From: UBA4615 sp046046245
GTDB taxonomy: Bacteria > Pseudomonadota > Gammaproteobacteria > Burkholderiales > Burkholderiaceae_E
Direction: 5' to 3'
DNA: 64,000 nt
Assembly (NCBI GenBank): GCA_046046245.1
Contig: JBJOKE010000045.1
Span: 1-64,000 of the forward strand
Shown: positions 8,096 to 16,280 of the stretch, in pieces
How the letters are laid out: the number at the start of each line of letters is the position of its first letter
How positions within the stretch are numbered: the stretch's first letter is position 1
Translations under genes and position numbers: made by a program
The notes under the pieces: generated by a model
What the model saw: only the letters and a program-made list of their open reading frames with translations
Database searches by the model: none
Told to the model about the DNA's origin: nothing

Positions 8096-9214
8096 ATGGC
8101 GATCCACCACCTCGACGCGCAGGCCGCCGCGCGGCTGGCCGCGCGGATGTTCGTCCACCGAGGGATGACGCAGGGCGAGGCCCGCGTCGTCGCCGAGCAC
8201 CTGGTCGGCGCGAACCTCGCGGGCCACGACAGCCACGGCTACGTCCGCGTGATCCGATACTGGTACGCGCTGGAGGACGGCGGCATCGTGCCGGGGACCG
8301 ACGGCGTGCCGCTGCTGGATTCCGGCCCGATGCTGCTGGTGGACGCTCGGCAGGGGCCCGGACAGTGGGTGACCGCGAAGTGGACCGAGGTCGCGATCGA
8401 GCGCGCGAAGGCCCACGGCCTGTCGATGCTCGCGCTGCGCCGCTCGGCGCACCTCGGACGCGTCGGCCACTATGCCGAGATGGCCGCCGACGCGGGCCTG
8501 GTGTCGATGTTCTGGGTCAACGTCGCGGGCAGCCGCCTCGTCGCGCCCTTCGGCGGCACGCAGCGGATGCTGTCGACCGCGCCGGTGTCGGTCGGCGTGC
8601 CGCGCCCCGGCGGCGAGCACGTGATCCTCGACTTCGCGACCGCGCTGGTCGCCGAGGGCAAGCTGCTGGTGGCCGCGAAGAAGCGCGCGGCGATGCCCTT
8701 CGACGCGCTGATCTCGCCCGACGGCTCGACGTCCGGCGACCCGGCCGCCCTCTACGGCGCCACCGTCCACGACGAGGCGCCCGACAACACCGTCGGTCCC
8801 GGCGCGATCCTGCCCTTCGGCGGGCTGCTCGGCGGCGGACACAAGGGCTCGGGGCTGGCCGTGATGTGCGAACTGCTGGGCGGCGTGCTGACCGGCACCG
8901 GCCTGTCGACCGACGACGGCCCGGTGCGCAACGGCCTGCTGGGCGTCTTCATCGATCCGGTCCGGCTCGACCCCGAGGGCACGTTCGATGCCGAAGTCAC
9001 GCGCGCGGTCGAGGGCCTGCGCCATTCGCGGCCGATGCCCGGGGTCGACGGCGTGATGGTCGCCGGAGATCCCGAGCGCCGCGCGCGGGCCGCCCGCACC
9101 CGCGACGGCTTCCCGATGCCCGCGTCCGCGTGGTCCGAGATCGCCGCGCTCGCGCGGCGCGCAGGCATCCCCCAGACCGAGATCGACGCCACCGTCCGGA
9201 GCACCGCCGAATGA
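8096..9214 (+). CDS. Ldh family (malate/L-lactate/ureidoglycolate-type) oxidoreductase
   Basis: This 372-residue member of the Ldh_2 family has NAD(P)-dependent dehydrogenase relatives such as L-malate, L-sulfolactate, ureidoglycolate and 2,3-diketogulonate dehydrogenases. The family hallmarks are present: NLAGHDSHGYVRVIRYW with the catalytic His near residue 47, SAHLGRVGHYAEMA, and LLGGGHKGSGLAVMCELLGG. A GGGAG-type ribosome-binding site (GCAGGGAGCCGGG) precedes the ATG. It overlaps the next gene by 4 bp (ATGA), so the dehydrogenase, Ldh_2 and RraA genes form one operon. Exact substrate cannot be told from motifs. Confidence 0.9.
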   Translation: MAIHHLDAQAAARLAARMFVHRGMTQGEARVVAEHLVGANLAGHDSHGYVRVIRYWYALEDGGIVPGTDGVPLLDSGPMLLVDARQGPGQWVTAKWTEVAIERAKAHGLSMLALRRSAHLGRVGHYAEMAADAGLVSMFWVNVAGSRLVAPFGGTQRMLSTAPVSVGVPRPGGEHVILDFATALVAEGKLLVAAKKRAAMPFDALISPDGSTSGDPAALYGATVHDEAPDNTVGPGAILPFGGLLGGGHKGSGLAVMCELLGGVLTGTGLSTDDGPVRNGLLGVFIDPVRLDPEGTFDAEVTRAVEGLRHSRPMPGVDGVMVAGDPERRARAARTRDGFPMPASAWSEIAALARRAGIPQTEIDATVRSTAE

Positions 9215-9912
9215 CCGTCCACGACCCCGCCCTGCTCGAGGCGCTTCGCCGCTTCGACACGCCCACCGTCTGCAACGCGCTCGAGATCGTCGCGCCGCAG
9301 CGGCGTACCGTCGGCTTCACCCGCCGGCCGCTCGTCTGCGTGCGGCCCGATCTGCCGCCGATGGTCGGCTATGCGGCCACCGTCCGCTACCGTGCCGCGG
9401 TGCCGCCCGCAGGCAGCGCCGACGAGCGCCGCGCGAAGCGGATCGCCTACTACGAGTACGTCGCGAGCCTGCCGCGGCCGAGCGTGATCGTGGTCCAGGA
9501 CCTCGACGACGTGCCCGGCTTCGGCGCGATGTGGGGCGAGGTCAACACCGCGGTGCACGCGGGACTCGGCGCGCTGGGCGTGGTGACGAACGGCTCGGTG
9601 CGGGACATCGACCAGTTCGCGCCGGGCTTCCAGGCGCTCGCCGGCAGCATCGGCCCGTCGCACGCCTGGGGCGGAGTCGACGGGTGGGGCGATGCGGTCG
9701 ACGTGCACGGCATGACCGTCCGCCACGGCGACCTGGTGCACGCCGACCGGCACGGCGCGGTCGTGATCCCGCACGAGGCCGCCGCCGGCATCCCGGCCGC
9801 GGTCGACCTGCTGGTGCGCAAGGAGAAGGTCATCCTCGACATCGCGCGGGCGCCGGGGTTCTCGATCGACGCGCTGCGCGACGCGCTCAAGCGCTCCGAC
9901 GAGATCCACTGA
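9211..9912 (+). CDS. RraA-family protein (HMG/CHA aldolase-like)
   Basis: This 233-residue protein belongs to the RraA/HMG-aldolase family. Members cleave 4-carboxy-4-hydroxy-2-oxoadipate or related 4-hydroxy-2-oxo acids, or decarboxylate oxaloacetate, and a subset (true RraA) inhibit RNase E. The family core GLGALGVVTNGSVRDID contains the Arg-Asp pair that contacts metal and substrate. VHADRHGAVVIPHE and an N-terminal RFDTPTVCNALE are also typical. Translational coupling (ATGA) to the upstream Ldh_2 dehydrogenase argues for a catabolic enzyme rather than an RNase E regulator. It is convergent with the FimV-like gene. Confidence 0.88.
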   Translation: MTVHDPALLEALRRFDTPTVCNALEIVAPQRRTVGFTRRPLVCVRPDLPPMVGYAATVRYRAAVPPAGSADERRAKRIAYYEYVASLPRPSVIVVQDLDDVPGFGAMWGEVNTAVHAGLGALGVVTNGSVRDIDQFAPGFQALAGSIGPSHAWGGVDGWGDAVDVHGMTVRHGDLVHADRHGAVVIPHEAAAGIPAAVDLLVRKEKVILDIARAPGFSIDALRDALKRSDEIH

Positions 9913-10011
9913 GCGTCCGGCGCCGACGCGGGTCGATCGAGGGCGGATCGGGCACGCGGTCGGCCGCGGCGGGCTTCCGCTGCCTCGCCATCGCCGCCTG
10001 GCGGCGGGTCG

Positions 10012-11253
10012 TCAGTGTGCCGCCGCGGCGATCCGTGCGCCGGCGATGCGGCGGGTCGTGTCGATGAGTTCGCGCATCAGCGCCTCCTCGCGCGCCGCGT
10101 TCGCGTCGAAGCCGGCACGCAGCGCGGCCACGCGCTTCTCGAGCTCGGCGATCCGCCGCGACAGCGCGGCGACCTCGCCGCCCGAACCCGCGTCGCCGCG
10201 CGGCGACGGGGCCGACACTGCGACCGGGGCCGACGCTGCGACCGGGGCCGGCGGCATGCGGCGGCCGTCTGCAGCCGTCGCGGCACGCGCGGCCCGCGAG
10301 GGCGGGGCGGCAGCGACCACCGGCTCGGGCGGCGCCGCGTCGGGGGACAGCTGCGCCAGCACGGCACGGGCGTCGGCCGGCGGGATCGCGAGCACCGCCG
10401 CCTCCGGCGGGACCTGCAGCAGCGCGCCGGTGATCGGCCGCGGGGGGCGCCCGACGAAGACCGCGCGGTTGGCGCGCAGCAGCGCCGCAGCCGACTGCTC
10501 GACGGTCGCCCCCGGGGGCCGCAGCGTGCGGGCCAGCCCGTCGAGGTCGGCACCCTCGGCCACGGTGATCGCGTCCGGGCGTCCCTGCGGTCCGATCGGT
10601 GCGGGCGCGGCGTCCGCCGTCGTGGCGCCGGCGGGAACCGTGTCGGTGCTCGCCTCGCCGCCGCGCTGGCCGTCCGGCCCCGCCCCCGGGCCCGGCCCGG
10701 GCCCGGGCCCGAGGACGCCGGTGCCGGCCGTTCGCGGCGGCGGGCCCGCGCCCTCGCGTGCCGCGGCCGCCGGTACGGCGGACGCGATCCGCGCGAGGGG
10801 CTCCACGCCGCGGACATTGACCCGGTCGGCCGGCTCGTCCGAGCCGAGCCGCAGCCGGTAGAGCCGCTGCGTGCCGCCGCCCTCGAGCAGCAGCACCAGC
10901 TCGGCCGCGGCGACCGGCATCTCGGTGTCGATCCGCAGGAAGCGCCTGCCGTCCGGCTCCGCGGTCGCGCGCAGGCTCGCTGTGGCGAGCGCCGGGTCGC
11001 GGACGAAGCCCAGCCGCTCGTAGGCCGCCGTCGGCGCCAGGCGTACGCCCCCGGTCGGATCGCGGGTCGCGTCCTCGCCCAGCGCCACCACCGCGCGCAG
11101 CGGCTCGCCGCGGACCGACTGCGCGGTCAGCGCGCCGAGCGGCGACGCGCCCAGCCCGCCCGCGGCGAGCACCAGCACGGCCGCGAGCGCGGCGGCGCGC
11201 AGGCGGCGCGCGGTCGCGCCCGGCGGCGGGGCGGTGCGGGTGGGTCGGGGCAT
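10012..11253 (-). CDS. FimV-like protein (short, lacks the C-terminal TPR region)
   Basis: The ATG at 11253 gives 413 residues. A signal peptide (about 1-38) is followed by the FimV N-terminal signature around LTAQSVRGEPLRAVVAL, here with slightly altered wording. A Pro/Gly-rich linker containing GPGPGPGPG comes next. Then there is a FimV LysM-like module with ITVAEGADLDGLARTL, LLRANRAVF and GALLQVPPEAAVL, then a second Ala/Pro-rich linker and a C-terminal coiled coil (SRRIAELEKRVAALRAGF). FimV proteins are inner-membrane, peptidoglycan-associated organisers of type IV pili and polar c-di-GMP signalling. Typical FimV is 700-1000 residues with a cytoplasmic TPR tail, which is missing here. It is a lone gene, convergent with the RraA-like gene. 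An equal alternative is a general LysM-type envelope protein. Confidence 0.72.
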   Translation of the reverse strand: MPRPTRTAPPPGATARRLRAAALAAVLVLAAGGLGASPLGALTAQSVRGEPLRAVVALGEDATRDPTGGVRLAPTAAYERLGFVRDPALATASLRATAEPDGRRFLRIDTEMPVAAAELVLLLEGGGTQRLYRLRLGSDEPADRVNVRGVEPLARIASAVPAAAAREGAGPPPRTAGTGVLGPGPGPGPGAGPDGQRGGEASTDTVPAGATTADAAPAPIGPQGRPDAITVAEGADLDGLARTLRPPGATVEQSAAALLRANRAVFVGRPPRPITGALLQVPPEAAVLAIPPADARAVLAQLSPDAAPPEPVVAAAPPSRAARAATAADGRRMPPAPVAASAPVAVSAPSPRGDAGSGGEVAALSRRIAELEKRVAALRAGFDANAAREEALMRELIDTTRRIAGARIAAAAH

Positions 11254-11514
11254 GGCGGGACAGGGCGCGAGGGCGGCCACGCGGTCGGGGTCCGGCGGGC
11301 GTGCGCGGAGCTTACCCGTTCGATCCGGGCATGGGGCGCCGTACCGGCGGCGTGCAACGGTCTGCGACGCTTGGCGATGACGCCCGCCCCGCGCCTCGTC
11401 CCGCTCGGTGCGTGCCGCCCGCGAGCCGCGTCTTCGGCGCGGGCGCCGACGCCCCAGGCCAGTGCGGCCGTCACGCCCGCCGCGATCCGACCCGGGTGCG
11501 CCAGTGCACCATTG

Positions 11515-11527
11515 TTGTCCAGGACAA
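11515..11527. promoter_or_regulatory. 13-bp dyad, candidate activator or repressor site for the TRAP operon
   Basis: TTGTCC-A-GGACAA is a perfect 6-1-6 inverted repeat centred about 55 bp upstream of the sigma-54 -24 element. The position suits an enhancer-binding activator; the sequence also resembles FadR-type GntR operators. Which protein binds is unknown. Confidence 0.5.
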
Positions 11528-11573
11528 ACGGCGAGCGGCCTTCCGGCAGGGACACGGCATGCCGGCGCGGCGG

Positions 11574-11588
11574 TGGCACGGCCCTTGC
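11574..11588 (+). promoter_or_regulatory. Sigma-54 (-24/-12) promoter of the TRAP operon
   Basis: TGGCACG-GCCC-TTGC matches the RpoN consensus TGGCACG-N4-TTGC at every defined base and spacing. Transcription would start near 11600, leaving a leader of about 60 nt before the dctP-type start codon at 11660. Confidence 0.8.
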
Positions 11589-11659
11589 CTGGGTTGCCCC
11601 GGTCCGTCGTCCCCCAACCCCGCGGCCCGGGCCGAGCCCCGCCGCCCAGGAGTGTGTCC

Positions 11660-12754
11660 ATGTCCGAGTTCCGTCGCCGCCGCTTCCTCGCCGGAGCCGC
11701 CCTCGCAGGCGGCACGATCGGTGCTCCCGCGATCGCCCGAGCGCAGAACCGCACGGTCTTCAACTGGAAGATGACCAGCGCCTACGTGAAGGGCTCGCCG
11801 TTCTACATGGACGGCCCCGGCAGCGCGACCGACCTCGCCAAGCGCATCCGCGAGATGTCCGACGGCCGGCTCAGCATCCAGGTCTTCGGTGCGGGCGAGC
11901 TGGTGCCGGCGTTCGAGGGCTTCGACGCGGTCCGTGCGGGCACCGTCGAGATGAACCACGCCAACAGCTACTTCTGGACCGGCAAGACCTTCGCCGCGCA
12001 GTACTTCACCGCCGTGCCCTTCGGCATGAACTTCCAGGGCATGAACGGCTGGCTCTACGACGGTGGCGGCCTCGCGCTGTGGAACGAGGTCTACGAGCCG
12101 TTCGGCATGGTCGCCATGCCCTGCGGCAACACCGGTGTCCAGATGACGGGCTGGTTCAAGAAGGAGATCAACTCGGTCGCCGACCTGAAGGGCCTGAAGA
12201 TGCGGATCCCCGGTCTCGCGGGACGCGTCTACGCGAACCTCGGGGTCGACGTGAAGGTGCTGCCCGGCGGCGAGATCTTCCCCGCGCTCGAGCGCGGCGT
12301 GATCGACGCGGCCGAGTTCGTCGGCCCGTTCCAGGACCGGCGACTGGGCCTGCAGAAGGCCGCGAAGTTCTACTACACCTCGGGCTGGCACGAGCCCGCG
12401 ACCGTCTCCGAGCTGCTGATCAACAAGGCGGCGTGGCAGAAGCTGCCCAAGGACCTGCAGTCGATCGTGGAGAACGCCGCGGCCGCCTGCAACGTGATCA
12501 GCGAGGGCTGGTGCCAGAAGGCGAACTCCGAGGCGATGGAGGACCTGGTCAAGAACCAGAAGGTCATCGCGAAGCCGCTGCCGGATTCGGTGATCGCCGC
12601 GCTGCGCGCCGAGACCGACAAGGTGCTCGCGGAGGCGATCGCGAAGGACCCGCTGACGAAGAAGGTCCACGAATCGTACTTCGCGTTCAAGGCGAAGTTC
12701 GACCGCTGGTCCGAGACCAGCGAGGAGCACTACCACGTCAAGGTCCGCGGCTGA
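11660..12754 (+). CDS. dctP: TRAP transporter solute receptor (DctP/TakP type)
   Basis: This 364-residue periplasmic binding protein of a tripartite ATP-independent transporter starts with a twin-arginine-like signal MSEFRRRRFLAGAAL, cleaved near AIARAQ. The mature part has the receptor motifs FNWKMTSAY, LVPAFEGFDAVRAGTVEM, LKGLKMRIPGLAGRVYANLG (the Arg that clamps the substrate carboxylate) and a helical C-terminus. It is most like the 2-oxo-acid or aromatic-acid receptors related to TakP. The start is the ATG at 11660, preceded by the purine-rich CCAGGAGTG. It is the first gene of a P-Q-M operon under a sigma-54 promoter. The ligand is probably a carboxylate, possibly a gamma-glutamyl compound given the downstream transferase. 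Confidence 0.92.
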   Translation: MSEFRRRRFLAGAALAGGTIGAPAIARAQNRTVFNWKMTSAYVKGSPFYMDGPGSATDLAKRIREMSDGRLSIQVFGAGELVPAFEGFDAVRAGTVEMNHANSYFWTGKTFAAQYFTAVPFGMNFQGMNGWLYDGGGLALWNEVYEPFGMVAMPCGNTGVQMTGWFKKEINSVADLKGLKMRIPGLAGRVYANLGVDVKVLPGGEIFPALERGVIDAAEFVGPFQDRRLGLQKAAKFYYTSGWHEPATVSELLINKAAWQKLPKDLQSIVENAAAACNVISEGWCQKANSEAMEDLVKNQKVIAKPLPDSVIAALRAETDKVLAEAIAKDPLTKKVHESYFAFKAKFDRWSETSEEHYHVKVRG

Positions 12755-12758
12755 TTCC

Positions 12759-13301
12759 ATGCGACCGACGGGGGAGGGACCGGCCGCGCGCGTCGCGGCC
12801 GGCATCGAGGCGCTGATCGACGGCGCCGGTCGGCTCACGCTGTGGCTCGCGCTCGCGATGATCTCGCTGGTGGCGATCAACGTGCTGCTGCGCTACTCGC
12901 TCAGCCTGGGCTCGGTCTGGGCGCAGGAGCTCGAGTGGCACCTGCTCGCCGCGATGATCATGCTCGGCATGAGCCACGCGCTGCAGCGCGGGGACGACGT
13001 GCGCGTGGACCTGTTCTACGCGCGCTTCGGTCCGGCGACGAAGTGGTGGGTCGACCTGGTGTCGCTGCTGCTGCTGCTCGCGATCGCGGCGATCCTGACG
13101 AAGCTGTCGCTGCCCTACGTCGCGCAGGCGTGGGCGATCGGCGAGCGCTCGAACGACCCCGGCGGCATCCCGTGGCGCTGGGCGGTGAAGTCGCTGATCC
13201 CGATCGGATTCGGGCTGATCGCGCTGCATGCCGTCGCGGCGATCCTGCGGCTGGTCGCCCGTCGCCCCGCCGTCGCCACCGTGGAGGCGGGCCGTGGCTG
13301 A
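12759..13301 (+). CDS. dctQ: TRAP transporter small permease (DctQ type)
   Basis: This 180-residue inner-membrane protein has four predicted transmembrane helices (about residues 28-46, 62-78, 95-117, 140-165). The DctQ family pattern LVAINVLLRYSLSLGSVWAQELEWHLLAAMIMLG is split around the first two helices. It pairs with the large permease to form the membrane part of the TRAP transporter. It begins 4 bp after the receptor gene and overlaps the large-subunit gene by 8 bp, indicating a tightly coupled operon. Confidence 0.9.
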   Translation: MRPTGEGPAARVAAGIEALIDGAGRLTLWLALAMISLVAINVLLRYSLSLGSVWAQELEWHLLAAMIMLGMSHALQRGDDVRVDLFYARFGPATKWWVDLVSLLLLLAIAAILTKLSLPYVAQAWAIGERSNDPGGIPWRWAVKSLIPIGFGLIALHAVAAILRLVARRPAVATVEAGRG

Positions 13302-14619
13302 CCTCTCCAACTACGCGATCCTGATGGTGGTCGCGTTCTTCGGGATGCTGATGATCGGCATCCCGGTGGCGGCCTCGCTCGCCACCGTGGGCTTCGTCTT
13401 CGGCTGGCTCGGCTTCGGCGATTCACTGTTCAACCTGCTGCCGGCGCGCGTGTACGGCGTGGTCGCGGGCTACCAGTGGATGTCGATCCCGCTGTTTGTC
13501 TTCATGGGGGTGATGCTCGAGAAGTCGCGGCTCGCCGACGACCTGCTCGACGTGATGGGCCATCTCGCGGGCGGCGTGCGCGGCGGCATGGGCGTGGGGA
13601 TCATCCTGTTCGGCGTGCTGATGGGCGCGACCACCGGCATCGTCGGAGCGACGGTCATCACGCTAGGGCTGCTGACGCTGCCCACGCTGATCCGCCGCGG
13701 CTACGACAAGAGCATCGCCTGCGGCGCGATCTGCGCGTCGGGCACGCTCGGCCAGATCATCCCGCCGAGCCTGATCCTGATCCTGCTCGCCGACATCATG
13801 CAGCTGTCGGTGGGCACGCTGTTCGCGGCGGCCGTGGTCCCCGGCCTGCTGCTCGCCGCCGTCTACATCACCTATCTGCTGATCCTCGGCTGGCTCAAGC
13901 CCGACTCGATGCCGCCGATCCCGATCGAGGAACGCAGCCAGGTGAGCCGCGCCGAACTCCGGCGGCGCGTGTGGAAGGTGGTGGTACCGCCGATCGCGCT
14001 GGTCGTCGCCGTGCTCGGCTCGATCGTGGGCGGCGTCGCCGCGCCCACCGAGGCCGCGTCGATGGGCGCGGTGGGCTCGGTGCTGATCACCGTGATCTCG
14101 GGCCGGTTCAACATCAGCGTGCTCAAGCAGGTCGCGCTCGAGACCAGCAAGATCACCGCGGTGATGATGTTCATCCTGGTGGGCGCGCAGGTCTTCGCGC
14201 TCGCGTTCCGCGGCCTGCACGGCGAGGACGTGATCACGCGTCTCTTCGAGTGGCTGCCCGGCGGCGTGAACGCCGACATCTGGTTCATGATGGCCCTGAT
14301 CTTCGTGCTCGGCTTCTTCATCGAGTGGATCGAGATCAGCTACATTGCGGTCCCGCTGTTCCTGCCCGTGCTGCTCGCGCAGGGCGTGGACCCGGTCTGG
14401 ATCGCGATCCTCGTCACGGTGAACCTGCAGTCGTCGTTCCTCACGCCGCCGTTCGGCTGGGCGCTCTTCTACCTGAAGGGCGTCGCACCCCCGGAGGTGA
14501 CGATCAAGGACATCTACAAGGGGGTCGTGCCCTTCATCCTGCTGCAGGGCATCACCCTGGTCCTGGTGTTCTTCTATCCGCAGCTCGCGCTGTGGCTGCC
14601 GAAGGCCATCGGGTGGTGA
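13294..14619 (+). CDS. dctM: TRAP transporter large permease (DctM type)
   Basis: This 441-residue inner-membrane protein has about 12 hydrophobic segments and belongs to the DctM ion-transporter superfamily. It carries sodium- or proton-coupled uptake of the substrate delivered by the receptor. Family stretches include IGIPVAASLATVGFVFGWLG, MGATTGIVGATVITLG, ICASGTLGQIIPPSLILILLAD and VNLQSSFLTPPFGWALFYLKG. The start is a GTG at 13294 that overlaps the dctQ end by 8 bp; the next possible upstream start would add residues encoded wholly inside dctQ. A gamma-glutamyltransferase gene follows after 16 bp. Confidence 0.93.
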   Translation: MADLSNYAILMVVAFFGMLMIGIPVAASLATVGFVFGWLGFGDSLFNLLPARVYGVVAGYQWMSIPLFVFMGVMLEKSRLADDLLDVMGHLAGGVRGGMGVGIILFGVLMGATTGIVGATVITLGLLTLPTLIRRGYDKSIACGAICASGTLGQIIPPSLILILLADIMQLSVGTLFAAAVVPGLLLAAVYITYLLILGWLKPDSMPPIPIEERSQVSRAELRRRVWKVVVPPIALVVAVLGSIVGGVAAPTEAASMGAVGSVLITVISGRFNISVLKQVALETSKITAVMMFILVGAQVFALAFRGLHGEDVITRLFEWLPGGVNADIWFMMALIFVLGFFIEWIEISYIAVPLFLPVLLAQGVDPVWIAILVTVNLQSSFLTPPFGWALFYLKGVAPPEVTIKDIYKGVVPFILLQGITLVLVFFYPQLALWLPKAIGW

Positions 14620-14635
14620 GCCCGGAGACCTTCCG

Positions 14636-16222
14636 ATGCTGAACACACCGGCCGCCCTCGGCGGCATGGTCGTCGCGCCCCACCACCTCGCCGCGCAGGC
14701 GGGCCGCGACGTGCTGCGCGACGGCGGCAATGCCGTCGAGGCGATGGTCGCCGCGGCCGCGGCGATCGCCGTCGTCTATCCGCACATGAACGCGATCGGC
14801 GGCGACGGCTTCTGGGTGATCCACGAGCCGGGCCGCGAGCCGATCGCGGTCGAGGCCTGCGGCCCGGCCGCGGCCCGCGCCGACCGTGCGTTCTACGCGG
14901 GGCTGGACGTGATCCCGTCGCGCGGACCCACCGCCGCGCTCACCGTCGCCGGCACCGTCTCGGGCTGGGCGACCGCGCTCGAGGCCGCGCGCGCCTGGGG
15001 TCCGGCGCTGCCGCTGCCGCGGCTGCTCGCCGACGCGATCCGCCATGCGCGCGACGGTGTCGCGGTCAGCGCCAGCCAGTCGGCGCTGACCCGCGACAAG
15101 CTGCCCGGCCTGAAGGACGCGCCCGGGTTCGCGCAGACCTACCTGGTCGACGGCGCCCCGCCGCGCGTGGGCCACCTGCTGCGGCAGCCCGAGCTCGCCG
15201 CGACGCTCGAGGCGCTCGCCGCGCGCGGCCTCGACGACTTCTACCGCGGCGGCGTCGCCGAGCGGCTCGCCGCGGGCCTGGCCGCCGCCGGCAGCCCGGT
15301 CTCGGGCGAGGACCTCGCGCGCTATCGGGCCCGCGTCGTCGAGCCGCTCGCGGTGCGGCTGTCGGATGCTCGGGTCTTCAACCTGCCGCCGCCCACGCAG
15401 GGCCTGTCGACGCTGATGATCCTCGGGATCTTCGACCGGCTCGGCGTGCGCGAGGGCGAGGGCTTCGCGCACCTGCACGGGCTGGTCGAGGCGACCAAGC
15501 GCGCGTTCCGCGTCCGCGACCGGCTCGTCACCGACCCGGACCGCCTGCCCTCGGACCCGCGCGCTCAGCTCGAGCCCGCGGTGCTGGATGCGCTCGCGCG
15601 CGACATCGATCCGGCGCGCGCACTGCCCTGGCCCGATCCGGCGAAGCCCGGCGACACGATCTGGATGGGCGCCGTCGACCGCGCGGGCCGTGCGGTGAGC
15701 TTCATCCAGAGCGTCTACTGGGAGTTCGGCTCGGGCGTGGTCGTGCCGGGGACCGGCGTGTGCTGGCAGAACCGCGGCACGAGCTTCTCGCTCGATCAGC
15801 GCGCGCTCAACGCGCTCGAGCCCGGTCGCAAGCCCTTCCACACCCTGAACCCGTCGCTCGCGCTCTTCGACGACGGCCGCACGATGCCCTTCGGCACGAT
15901 GGGCGGCGAGGGCCAGCCGCAGACGCAGGCCGCGGTCTTCACGCGGTACGCGCGCTTCGGGTCCACGCTGCAGCAGGCGGTGACCGCGCCGCGCTGGCTG
16001 CTCGGCCGCACCTGGGGCGACGTGACGACCACGCTCAAGCTCGAGTCGCGCTTCGAGCCGGCGCTGGTCGACGCATTGCGCGCCGCGGGTCACGACGTCG
16101 AGGTGCTGCCGGCGGCGTTCAGCGACACGATGGGGCACGCGGGGGCGCTGGTGCGACATCCGGACGGACGCATCGAAGGCGCGGCCGATCCGCGCAGCGA
16201 CGGAGCGGCGAGCGGTCTCTGA
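14636..16222 (+). CDS. Gamma-glutamyltransferase family protein
   Basis: This 528-residue Ntn-hydrolase precursor normally self-cleaves into large and small subunits and transfers or hydrolyses gamma-glutamyl groups, for example from glutathione. The large-subunit part has GRDVLRDGGNAVEAMVAAA and NAIGGDGFWVIHEPG. The nucleophile is Thr341 (GDTIWMGAVDRAG), aligning with the Thr that opens the small subunit. NRGTSFSLD, HTLNPSLAL and MGGEGQPQTQ follow. No signal peptide is visible, so it may act in the cytoplasm on imported substrate, unlike secreted GGT. It sits 16 bp after the TRAP permease, which suggests the transporter feeds it a gamma-glutamyl or related amide compound. The reaction is inferred from family. 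Confidence 0.88.
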   Translation: MLNTPAALGGMVVAPHHLAAQAGRDVLRDGGNAVEAMVAAAAAIAVVYPHMNAIGGDGFWVIHEPGREPIAVEACGPAAARADRAFYAGLDVIPSRGPTAALTVAGTVSGWATALEAARAWGPALPLPRLLADAIRHARDGVAVSASQSALTRDKLPGLKDAPGFAQTYLVDGAPPRVGHLLRQPELAATLEALAARGLDDFYRGGVAERLAAGLAAAGSPVSGEDLARYRARVVEPLAVRLSDARVFNLPPPTQGLSTLMILGIFDRLGVREGEGFAHLHGLVEATKRAFRVRDRLVTDPDRLPSDPRAQLEPAVLDALARDIDPARALPWPDPAKPGDTIWMGAVDRAGRAVSFIQSVYWEFGSGVVVPGTGVCWQNRGTSFSLDQRALNALEPGRKPFHTLNPSLALFDDGRTMPFGTMGGEGQPQTQAAVFTRYARFGSTLQQAVTAPRWLLGRTWGDVTTTLKLESRFEPALVDALRAAGHDVEVLPAAFSDTMGHAGALVRHPDGRIEGAADPRSDGAASGL

Positions 16223-16280
16223 CGCGCAGGCGCCGCAGGGGGGCGGCGACGGGCCTCCGGCCGGCCGCCGCTCCGATCGC

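Larger units (their letters stand above)
11254..11659. other. 406-bp intergenic region between the FimV-like gene and the TRAP operon
   Basis: No credible gene is visible here. It holds the divergent starts, a 13-bp perfect dyad at 11515-11527 and a consensus sigma-54 promoter at 11574-11588. The first 250 bp show nothing I could assign. Confidence 0.6.

Noticed and set aside
9211..9912. RraA as an RNase E regulator
   Set aside because: The gene is translationally coupled to two dehydrogenase genes, which favours an aldolase/decarboxylase-type enzyme; sequence alone does not support the regulator role.
10683..10712. CCCGGG-rich short tandem sequence considered as a repeat or mobile-element scar
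   Set aside because: It encodes the GPGPGPGPG linker of the FimV-like protein in frame; simple low-complexity coding sequence explains it.
10015..12816. A 933-codon plus-strand open frame over the FimV-like gene and TRAP receptor
   Set aside because: It is the antisense/out-of-frame reading of two better genes with signal peptides and clear motifs.
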